Below the pieces are notes generated by a model that was given only the letters and a program-made list of their open reading frames with translations, was not told where the DNA came from and did no database searches. This document shows, piece after piece, positions 28,215-35,774 of a stretch of 49,720 bases of DNA. The position numbers were made by a program, and so were the translations under genes. How positions within the stretch are numbered: the stretch's first letter is position 1; each line of letters starts with the position of its first letter. Origin of the DNA: an uncultured Hyphomonadaceae bacterium (GTDB taxonomy: Bacteria > Pseudomonadota > Alphaproteobacteria > Caulobacterales > Hyphomonadaceae); contig CALLUH010000008.1 in the NCBI GenBank assembly GCA_938011445.1, positions 1-49,720 of the forward strand, read 5' to 3'.

Positions 28215-29680
28215 GCCCCGAAACCCTGATCCTCACTGTCTTGTCGATACCGCTTGTGACGGCGGCGGCGATTTTTATGCTCAAACGTATCCCCGACTTG
28301 CGCGAAGCAGCAACGATTATTGGTGCTGTCAGCCTGTTCGGAGCGGTGATCGGGCTTGTGGCGAGCATGGGCAGCGCGCCGGCCGAACTGGTGCTTGGAC
28401 AAGCGGCGCCGGGGCTTATCTTTGCGTTCAAGCTTGAGCCGCTCGGCGCACTGTTTGCCCTGGTCGCAAGCGGGCTGTGGATCGTGAACTCCTTCTATTC
28501 CATTGGTTATATGCGCGGCAGTCGCGCGCGCAATCAGACCCGCTTCTATATCTGTTTTGCACTGGCATTGTTCGGCGCGATGGGGGTTGCGATGGCGGGC
28601 AATCTGTTCACTCTGTTTGTTTTCTATGAAGTGCTGACGCTTTCGACTTACCCCCTGGTTGCCCATAAGGGAGACGAGAAGGCCCAGCGCGGCGCGCAGA
28701 TCTATCTGATGACGCTTTTGGGCACCTCGATCGGCCTTTTTCTTGTAGGCGTGGTTTGGACCTATTCGCTGGGCGGCAGCCTTGATTTCGTGCCCGGCGG
28801 ATTGCTGGCGGGGAAAGTTGGCCCGGTCGAAGCCAGCATATTGCTGCTCTTGTTTGCATTCGGTATTGGCAAAGCGGCGCTGATGCCGTTTCACTTCTGG
28901 TTGCCCAATGCAATGGTTGCGCCGACCCCCGTATCAGCCTTGCTGCATGCTGTGGCTGTGGTGAAGGCGGGCGTGTTCGCGATTTTGAAAGTGGCGATTT
29001 ATATTTTCGGTGCGGATTTGCTGTCCACAACGCCGGCAACCGAATGGGTGCTCGGCGTAGCCTGTTTTACGATTATTGTCTCTTCGCTGATTGCACTGAC
29101 CAAGGATAATCTCAAGGCGCGTCTCGCCTATTCAACAATTGGCCAGCTTGCTTATGTGACCGCAGGTGCCATGCTGGCGACGGAAGCCGGGTTTCTCGGC
29201 GGGAGCATGCAAATCGCGGCCCACGCCATGGGCAAGATCACTTTGTTTATGTGTGCTGGCGCGATTTATGTTGCTACGGGGCTGACCGATATTTCCGATA
29301 TGCGCGGGCTTGGCAAACGCATGCCTTGGGTGTTTTGCGCGTTTTTTGTGGCTTCGCTTTCGATTATTGGCATACCGCCGCTTGCAGGCGGCTGGCCGAA
29401 ATTCCAGCTTCTCCTTGGCGCAGTTGACGGCGGCCATGGCTATGTCGCCTGGGTGCTGCTGATCTCGTCACTTCTGAACATTGCTTATTTGTTGCCCATT
29501 CCAATCCTTGGGCTGATGCCACCCAAAGGGACGCCGGAGCCTGCGCCATATAAACGGCCTGAAGGTGCGCCGCGTTTCGTTGTGGCCGCCCCTGTGTTGA
29601 CGGCAGCGGGTACGCTGGTGTTGTTCTTTTTTATGGGCCGGATTGCTGCCTTTCTCGCGCCTGCTATGGGGGGCGCTTAA
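28211..29680 (+). CDS. second proton-conducting antiporter subunit (MrpD-like)
   Basis: FYEVLTLSTYPLVAHKG, AALMPFHFWLPNAMVAPTPVSALLHAVAVVKAGVFAI, NLKARLAYSTIGQLAYVTAG. Confidence 0.92.
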   Translation: MSPETLILTVLSIPLVTAAAIFMLKRIPDLREAATIIGAVSLFGAVIGLVASMGSAPAELVLGQAAPGLIFAFKLEPLGALFALVASGLWIVNSFYSIGYMRGSRARNQTRFYICFALALFGAMGVAMAGNLFTLFVFYEVLTLSTYPLVAHKGDEKAQRGAQIYLMTLLGTSIGLFLVGVVWTYSLGGSLDFVPGGLLAGKVGPVEASILLLLFAFGIGKAALMPFHFWLPNAMVAPTPVSALLHAVAVVKAGVFAILKVAIYIFGADLLSTTPATEWVLGVACFTIIVSSLIALTKDNLKARLAYSTIGQLAYVTAGAMLATEAGFLGGSMQIAAHAMGKITLFMCAGAIYVATGLTDISDMRGLGKRMPWVFCAFFVASLSIIGIPPLAGGWPKFQLLLGAVDGGHGYVAWVLLISSLLNIAYLLPIPILGLMPPKGTPEPAPYKRPEGAPRFVVAAPVLTAAGTLVLFFFMGRIAAFLAPAMGGA

Positions 29681-30010
29681 ATGTCCGATCAGGGAAGGCC
29701 ACACATGCCCCAGAATGATAATGATGTGCATCCGGTCTCGACAGGCCTGTTTGGTTGGATTGAACACAAATGGACCGGTCGAATCATCTTCTGGGGACTG
29801 CTGGCCCTATCGGCCGTTCTGATCCTTATAGATCTCATCCACCACCGGCATGTCCAGCAGGACATTGAAAGCATAAGCGGATTTTATGGCATTTATGGCT
29901 TTGTCGCCTTTGCCTTCGTCGTGCTCATGGGACGCCCACTTGGTTGGCTTCTGCGGCGCCATGAAGACTATTATGGTGATGCCGATGACAGCGATGGAGG
30001 CCATTTATGA
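29681..30010 (+). CDS. small hypothetical membrane protein inside Mrp operon
   Basis: 109 aa, two TM segments, ATG immediately after the upstream stop and ATGA-type junction with next gene. Confidence 0.75.
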   Translation: MSDQGRPHMPQNDNDVHPVSTGLFGWIEHKWTGRIIFWGLLALSAVLILIDLIHHRHVQQDIESISGFYGIYGFVAFAFVVLMGRPLGWLLRRHEDYYGDADDSDGGHL

Positions 30011-31746
30011 GTGCGTTTCTGGCTGTTATCAATCCCGGGCTGCTGCTTATTCTGGCAGGCCTTATCTGCGCGTTTATGCCGGACCAGCGCACAAGGCAGG
30101 TCTTGACGATAGCAACACCCATTGCCGCTTTCTGGCTTTTATCGGGCGCGGTCCAGCAAGAGGATTTGATGTCGCTGTCAATGATGGGCGTAGATATGGT
30201 GCTCTATCGCGTTGACAGTCTTAGTTTTATCTTTGGCTTTGCTTTTCTGATTGCGGCGACGTTGAACGGTATTTATGCGCTTCATCAGGATGACCGCGTG
30301 CAGGATGCGTCAGCGCTGATCTATGCTGGTGCTGCCGTTGCGGCGACATTTGTTGGCGACTTTCTGAGCCTGTTTGTGTTCTGGGAACTGACTGCAATTT
30401 CGTCAGTCTTCCTGATCTTGAAGACAGGGACGCGCGCAGCCTATGGTGCGGCCATGCGCTATCTTGGCGTTCAGATCCTGTCTGGTGTTCTGTTGCTGTA
30501 TGGGGCTGCGCAACTCTTTGCGATGACGGGGGATATGTCTATTCGCAGCCTGTCGCTCGGGGCGGATGCGGGCACCTGGCTCTTATTGTTCGCGTTTGGC
30601 ATCAAGGCGGCATTCCCGCTGATGCACAATTGGCTTCAGGATTCCTATCCGCGCGCAACAGTGGTCGGTGCAGTTGTTTTGTCTGCATTTACGACAAAGC
30701 TTGCGGTCTATATCTTGGCAAGGGTGTTTGCGGGCGAAAACATCCTGATCTGGATTGGCGCGATTATGACCGTCTTCCCGGTCTTCTTTGCCGTGATCGA
30801 GAATGATTTGCGCAAAGTTCTGGCCTATAGCCTGAACAATCAGGTCGGCTTCATGGTTTGCGCGATCGGTGTGGGCACGCATTTAGCGCTCAATGGCGCG
30901 GCGGCACACGCTTTTGCGCACATTATCTATAAGGGGCTCTTGTTCATGAGCATGGGAGCCGTTCTCTACCGGACAGGGACGACCAAGGCCAGCGAGTTGG
31001 GAGGGCTTTATAAATCAATGCCGTGGACGGCGGTATTCTGTCTGATTGGCGCGGCGTCGATTTCTGCGTTTCCGTTCTTCTCGGGCTTTGTTGCCAAGTC
31101 TCTGACGATGAGCGCGGTCTTGTATGAGGGACATATCATTGTGTGGGCGATGCTCCTATTTGCATCGGCTGGGGTGCTCGAACATTCAGGGATCAAGATA
31201 CCGTATTTCGCCTTCTTCGGTCATGATAGCGGCAAACGGGTTGAAGAAGCCCCGTTTAACATGTTGCTGGCAATGGGGCTGGCTTCCTTTATTTGTATCG
31301 CCATCGCGTTGCCATCGGTGAGCGGATTTGGCTATGGCATGCTGTATCAGATGTTGCCCTATCCAGAAACGGCGCAGGCTTACCATCCCTATACGTTTGA
31401 TCATATCCTGACGCAGATGCAACTGCTTGTGCTTGCGGCGATGGCCTTTGTTCTCTTGCAGCGGTTCAATCTTTATCCTGAGGAGCGGCCAGGCACGGTT
31501 CTGGATGCAGATTGGGCCTATCGGCGGGCCGGGTATGGCGCGGCACTATGGTCGGGGGCGATCTGGCGCAAGGCTGGGCCAGCTTTGATGGATGTTTGGC
31601 AGGGCATATGGCACCGCGCCTATGAGCGAATTGAATCAGCCTTCAGCCCGCAAGGTGTACTCGCGCGCGGCCCGTTAACGGGCGGCATGGCGGTGTGGGT
31701 CGCGGTCTTACTTTGTACAGTATTACTTTTATCTTTCTTGGGTTAG
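30007..31746 (+). CDS. third proton-conducting antiporter subunit (MrpD/ND5-like)
   Basis: FWELTAISSVFLILKTG, IKAAFPLMHNWLQDSYPRATVVGAVVLSAFTTKLAVYILAR, DLRKVLAYSLNNQVGFMVCA. Confidence 0.92.
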   Translation: MSAFLAVINPGLLLILAGLICAFMPDQRTRQVLTIATPIAAFWLLSGAVQQEDLMSLSMMGVDMVLYRVDSLSFIFGFAFLIAATLNGIYALHQDDRVQDASALIYAGAAVAATFVGDFLSLFVFWELTAISSVFLILKTGTRAAYGAAMRYLGVQILSGVLLLYGAAQLFAMTGDMSIRSLSLGADAGTWLLLFAFGIKAAFPLMHNWLQDSYPRATVVGAVVLSAFTTKLAVYILARVFAGENILIWIGAIMTVFPVFFAVIENDLRKVLAYSLNNQVGFMVCAIGVGTHLALNGAAAHAFAHIIYKGLLFMSMGAVLYRTGTTKASELGGLYKSMPWTAVFCLIGAASISAFPFFSGFVAKSLTMSAVLYEGHIIVWAMLLFASAGVLEHSGIKIPYFAFFGHDSGKRVEEAPFNMLLAMGLASFICIAIALPSVSGFGYGMLYQMLPYPETAQAYHPYTFDHILTQMQLLVLAAMAFVLLQRFNLYPEERPGTVLDADWAYRRAGYGAALWSGAIWRKAGPALMDVWQGIWHRAYERIESAFSPQGVLARGPLTGGMAVWVAVLLCTVLLLSFLG

Positions 31747-31876
31747 ACCTATTATCTCAACGATAGACGGATTATTTTTACTGTATTTAGAGACCACAAA
31801 TATGTGAACTGTCTTTTATTAATCTTGTATTTGGCTTAGATACGGTCCTCTGTTGAATGTCGGAAGAGGGGATCGA

Positions 31877-32305
31877 ATGTCGGCTGATCTGCAAAAAGAG
31901 AACACCATTGAAACGAACGATTTGATTGAACTGACATCGAAGATCGTCGCCGCCTATGTCAGTAACAATCCGGTCCAGTCGGCTGATCTGGCTGGGATTA
32001 TCAAAAGCGTGCACGAGGCGATGATGGGGTTGCGGGCGACGGAGCCAACGGCCAAGGCGCCCGTTCCTGCCGTATCGGTGAAAAAGTCAATCTCGGATGA
32101 GCATTTGATCTGCCTGGAGGACGGCGAAAAATTCAAATCCTTACGGCGGCACCTCCGTTCAAAATATGATATGTCGCCTGAAGAGTATCGTGAGAAGTGG
32201 GGTTTGCCGGCTGACTATCCGATGGTTGCTCCAAGTTATGCGCGTCAACGTTCGGCTTTGGCCAAAAAAATGGGCCTGGGGCAAAATAAGAAAAGTGGCA
32301 AGTGA
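31877..32305 (+). CDS. mucR: MucR/Ros family transcriptional regulator
   Basis: LICLEDGEKFKSLRRHLRSKYDMSPEEYREKWGLPADYPMVAPSYARQRSALAKKMGLGQ. Confidence 0.95.
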   Translation: MSADLQKENTIETNDLIELTSKIVAAYVSNNPVQSADLAGIIKSVHEAMMGLRATEPTAKAPVPAVSVKKSISDEHLICLEDGEKFKSLRRHLRSKYDMSPEEYREKWGLPADYPMVAPSYARQRSALAKKMGLGQNKKSGK

Positions 32306-32376
32306 TCTGCCGATTTCATTGCAAGAACGAAATACATTACTTTTTCAGAAATGATTAATTCTTCCTTGCAAACTTC

Positions 32377-32406
32377 TTCGAAATCATTCGAAAAATGATT
32401 CTCGAA
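32377..32406. repeat. imperfect inverted repeat upstream of the PAS gene
   Basis: TTCGA-AATCATT-CGAAA-AATGATT-c-TCGAA. Confidence 0.6.
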
Positions 32407-32427
32407 TCGACGAAAGGGGATGCGGGG

Positions 32428-32925
32428 ATGCAGCACGTCAATACAGGCCATTATGCATTAAATCCGATGCAAGCGAGAATACTCGATCATTGGCATGAAA
32501 TTTCCAGCCCGCACGACATTCCCCATAGACGCGATATTGATCCGGGAAAATTTGGCTGCGCCTTGGGACATATTTCGCTTGTAGAACTGTGCGATAGCGG
32601 CTTCCGCCTCCGGCTCACTGGGTCACTTATCAGCAATGTCTTCAACCACCGGGGCAAGGGAAAACTGCTGAGCGAAATCGACGCTTCAGTGGCAGAGGCC
32701 GGCAGTGCGTCAATGTCACTTGCTCTGGAAACAGGGCATGCCGTCTTCGGTGATCGCCAACTTGGCGCGCGCTGGCATTGTTGGTTGAGACTTCCTTTGC
32801 GCGATGAGACGGGCCGGGCGCGACTGGTCTTGTGTTTCGATGAAATCGCCGCGATGCCAAGCGAGGAGAACTTGCCACATATTCTCCGCCAGGCTCAACG
32901 TCGATACGCGATGGCTGCCGCATAA
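32428..32925 (+). CDS. PAS_5-family (PAS domain-like) protein
   Basis: LDHWHEISSPHDIPHRRDIDPGKFGCALGHISLVEL...FRLRLTGSLISNVFNHRGKGKLLSEI; start at 32395 possible. Confidence 0.75.
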   Translation: MQHVNTGHYALNPMQARILDHWHEISSPHDIPHRRDIDPGKFGCALGHISLVELCDSGFRLRLTGSLISNVFNHRGKGKLLSEIDASVAEAGSASMSLALETGHAVFGDRQLGARWHCWLRLPLRDETGRARLVLCFDEIAAMPSEENLPHILRQAQRRYAMAAA

Positions 32926-32947
32926 TACTTCACACCCTATCGACGAA

Positions 32948-32969
32948 ATAGGAATAATATCCTACAATC
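32948..32969. promoter_or_regulatory. shared dyad element ATAGGAATAATATCCTACAATC upstream of the gafYZ-like pair
   Basis: 14/16 identical over ATAGGAATAA-NN-TCCT to the element at 46190-46205 upstream of the GTA cluster; dyad AGGA-N6-TCCT in both. Confidence 0.55.
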
Positions 32970-33020
32970 TCTTCTCCGTATTACTGTGTCAATTCTTGAT
33001 GCAAAGGAGCAGGGCTGAAG

Positions 33021-33356
33021 ATGATAAACAAACAATTGGATGCGCGGCGCGCGCGGCTTGCAGTGAGCATGGTTGAGTACGCACTCAAGCTTGCGCCAAA
33101 CTCGGTGCTGGAAGAGAAACGCGGAACGGCAATGACAGCCTATGCGCGCCAGCTTGCTATGTATGCTGTTTATGTCGGGTTTGGCATTTCGCTTGCGCGG
33201 GTGGCGGGCGCTTTCGGCCGGGATCGTTCCACGGTGGCTTATGCGTGCCATCAGATTGAAGACCGTAGAGACGATCCGGCTCTGGATATGTGGCTCGATA
33301 ATTTCGATACCGCGCTCAGACAGGCAGCTTTGCTGATGGAAGAAAAAGCGGCGTGA
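33021..33356 (+). CDS. gafY: stand-alone DnaA domain IV-like HTH protein; candidate GTA activator GafY
   Basis: YARQLAMYAVYVGFGISLARVAGAFGRDRSTVAYACHQIEDRRDDP resembles the DnaA C-terminal signature (RQ-AMYL...GRDHTTV-HA); SD AAAGGAG; couples to next gene. Confidence 0.7.
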   Translation: MINKQLDARRARLAVSMVEYALKLAPNSVLEEKRGTAMTAYARQLAMYAVYVGFGISLARVAGAFGRDRSTVAYACHQIEDRRDDPALDMWLDNFDTALRQAALLMEEKAA

Positions 33357-34042
33357 ACCGAACACATGACAAGCTGATACGGGTGCTGGGGCGCGGCGGA
33401 ATGTTGATCTTGGGCGCTGAGGGCTATCGCGTCTATCGCTCGCAAGACGGCCGGCGCGGCTGCGTAGGGGTTTTGCCGCATGAGCAGTTTGAAAGGCTGT
33501 TTGAGGAAGGCGCTTTGGTTCGCCTTTGCCAGACCGGCGAACGCTGGGCGCTTTGCGAGGACTGTAATCTGGTGATCAATAAGCGCCCTTCGCCAGCAGC
33601 GGTCAGCCCGCTAAAGCCTCGCAATGGCCGGTCTGCAACGGTGCTGGAGGCCGCCTTGAAGGGGGTAGACAACCGGCGCGATGCGGAACGTTTGGCAAGC
33701 GCCGCCATGCGGTTCCTGCGCGACTATGAAGCGCTTTCATCAGGACCGTCTGTAACGATGAATTGGGCTTTCGAGCTGAGCAGCAATAAGGGCGTGTATG
33801 GCGGTGGACAGACCGGATTGCCGCCCCATGGCTTGTCAGCTCAGGCGGCGCTGCGAGATATAGGCACGGCTTTGGGTGAGCGGCAATTTGCGCTGATCGA
33901 GTGTACTTTGGTCAAGCAATATACCCAGCGACGGCTCTCTGGCGATTTTGGCTTGAGTATTGGCGGTATGTTGGAGGCGGTTCGCCAGAGTCTGGCGCAG
34001 ATGGCCGACGCCTATGACCTGATTATTCGCGCCGACGCTTAG
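33353..34042 (+). CDS. gafZ: DUF6456-like protein; candidate GTA activator/antiterminator GafZ
   Basis: GTG start overlaps the upstream stop (GTGA); LEAALKGVDNRRDAERLASAAMRFLRDYEALSSGPSVTMNW; C-terminal segment DIGTALGERQFALIECTLVKQYTQRRLSGDFGLSIGGMLEAVRQSLAQMADAY. Confidence 0.62.
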   Translation: MNRTHDKLIRVLGRGGMLILGAEGYRVYRSQDGRRGCVGVLPHEQFERLFEEGALVRLCQTGERWALCEDCNLVINKRPSPAAVSPLKPRNGRSATVLEAALKGVDNRRDAERLASAAMRFLRDYEALSSGPSVTMNWAFELSSNKGVYGGGQTGLPPHGLSAQAALRDIGTALGERQFALIECTLVKQYTQRRLSGDFGLSIGGMLEAVRQSLAQMADAYDLIIRADA

Positions 34043-34058
34043 CATAGCTAAGGCGCCA

Positions 34059-34487
34059 TCAACCGGTCAGCGCGCGCGCATCATGTTGAATACGCTGGAT
34101 CATCGAAGCTAAACCATTTGAACGCTGGGCCGTTAATGCGCCGCTGACGCCGATCTCTTCGAGAAACGCTGCCGGATCAAAGGATGCGATCTCGCGTGCA
34201 GGCTGGTTCGAAAATAATCGCACGAGTAGAGCAATTAGGCCGGACACAATCATTGCATCAGACTCAGCACGCAACACGAGGCGACCATCAGTCGATGGTT
34301 CGCTGACCAGCCAGACCTGCGAAGCGCATCCACGCACACGGTTCGCCTCGTTCCGCTCGGCATCTGTGAGCGGCGCATTTGTTTTGCCAAGATCAATCAA
34401 ATGGGCATAGCGCTCCTCCCAGTCGTCAAGAAAGGAGAACTCTTCGCGAATGTCTTGGGCAGTTTGTTCAAGTGTCATGCAACTCAT
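34059..34487 (-). CDS. sufE: SufE family protein
   Basis: EEFSFLDDWEERYAHLIDLGK...NRVRGCASQVWLVSEPSTDGRLVLRAESDAMIVSGLIALLVRLFS. Confidence 0.95.
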   Translation of the reverse strand: MSCMTLEQTAQDIREEFSFLDDWEERYAHLIDLGKTNAPLTDAERNEANRVRGCASQVWLVSEPSTDGRLVLRAESDAMIVSGLIALLVRLFSNQPAREIASFDPAAFLEEIGVSGALTAQRSNGLASMIQRIQHDARALTG

Positions 34488-34500
34488 GTGGGATGTTTAC

Positions 34501-34552
34501 CCGCAAAAGAAAACCCCTAAAGCGCGTTTGCTTCAGGGGCTTTCTTTTGCGG
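34501..34552. terminator. long bidirectional terminator hairpin
   Basis: CCGCAAAAGAAA-a-CCCCT-a-AAGC...GCTT-c-AGGGG-c-TTTCTTTTGCGG. Confidence 0.85.
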
Positions 34553-34586
34553 GCTGGGTCGGGAGCGGTGTTGCTTCTGATAGCCC

Positions 34587-35663
34587 TTATCGGGCGTTCT
34601 TGTTAAAGCACTCGCTCACTTCGCCAATGGCATGTTTGCCTATGCAATCGACAGTTTCAAACGGGAAGGCATTTGAGGCAATGCATTGATTGATGTTCAA
34701 TTGCGCCCTGCGGATGCATGGGCTCATAGGGCCTTCGCCCACCGCATTGCGGATTTGACCTGAAACTTCTGGTCCGGCGCCGACAATACGAAATGCAGCA
34801 AGTGTTGCCACCATATCAGCTGTGCGGTTGCGTCCGCGTCTTTGAGAGGCGTGTTGGGTTGTGCGCACGCCGCTACGCGATGACGGAAACAGGATGCCCG
34901 TGCTCGCGCTGATGGAACCATCCCACAGACTTGGCGCGCCGGGCGCACCGGCTTGACTGAAAGCAGCGTTGGAGTTTGGCTGCTGGAGCGCGCTGACAAT
35001 ATCGGCACGCGCGGCCCGTTCACCTCGCGAGGCCGTCATGAACCGGTTGACACGATTGTCCATCTCGTTGCGGCGCATTTTTGTTTTTGCCCAGCTTGCC
35101 CCTTGCAGTGCAAAGGCCTGTTCACGGAAATAGCTGGCCGTCCGATTGAGTCGCCGGCTGTCTGCGCCGAGCGCCGAATAAGCCATTGAGACGGCCGCCT
35201 CGCCACCATAAAGATCCCGGCGAACATATTCAGGGTCAGCCAGTAGGCCGCTCATAATGGTTTGCGTTCCGTAGGCAGATACGACTTCACGCACTGTTGT
35301 CCGAAGTTCGGGAGATTGCGAGGCAATCAGCGCGGCATAGGCCAGCCAACCGCGCGAGAGCTGCGCGGAGTTTTGACCGGCGAGTTTATCGAGTGCATTC
35401 GTCACATCCGCCGTTGAGTTAAGGCCACGACGCTGGATGTCGCCGACATCACTTTGGAAGCTGCCATAGCTTGCGGCCATTTGAGCGATCGCATCGGGTC
35501 TTGGGGCGCGTTGCGTGGTTCTTGTCGCGATCTGTTGTCCTGCGCTGACAATCGGCACCAGACTTGCATCCTGAGCGAGAGCAGGATTGGAAAATGCGCC
35601 AGATTGTATTGTTAGGACAACCAATGTGGCTGCAGATAATAGGTATTTTGGAATGATCTTCAT
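34587..35663 (-). CDS. hypothetical exported protein
   Basis: 358 aa, signal peptide MKIIPKYLLSAATLVVLTIQSGAFSNPALAQDA; C-terminal cysteines; no family recognised. Confidence 0.75.
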   Translation of the reverse strand: MKIIPKYLLSAATLVVLTIQSGAFSNPALAQDASLVPIVSAGQQIATRTTQRAPRPDAIAQMAASYGSFQSDVGDIQRRGLNSTADVTNALDKLAGQNSAQLSRGWLAYAALIASQSPELRTTVREVVSAYGTQTIMSGLLADPEYVRRDLYGGEAAVSMAYSALGADSRRLNRTASYFREQAFALQGASWAKTKMRRNEMDNRVNRFMTASRGERAARADIVSALQQPNSNAAFSQAGAPGAPSLWDGSISASTGILFPSSRSGVRTTQHASQRRGRNRTADMVATLAAFRIVGAGPEVSGQIRNAVGEGPMSPCIRRAQLNINQCIASNAFPFETVDCIGKHAIGEVSECFNKNAR

Positions 35664-35774
35664 ATTTGTGCTCCGCTTCTCTGGCGCGTTAACCTTGGCC
35701 CATAAGCGGGACAGGGGGAACAGTGCATTCTGCGTTTTTTTGCTCGCAACTGTGAAATTATGTAGGAGTAACGG

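Noticed and set aside
23982-31746. Operon considered as complex I (nuo) or membrane-bound hydrogenase
   Set aside because: No NADH dehydrogenase, Fe-S or NiFe subunits; MrpE, F and G subunits identify an Mrp-type antiporter.
33021-33356. DnaA-like domain considered as evidence for a replication origin/dnaA gene
   Set aside because: Only the DNA-binding domain is present, no AAA+ domain, no cluster of DnaA boxes noticed nearby, and no dnaN/gidA context.
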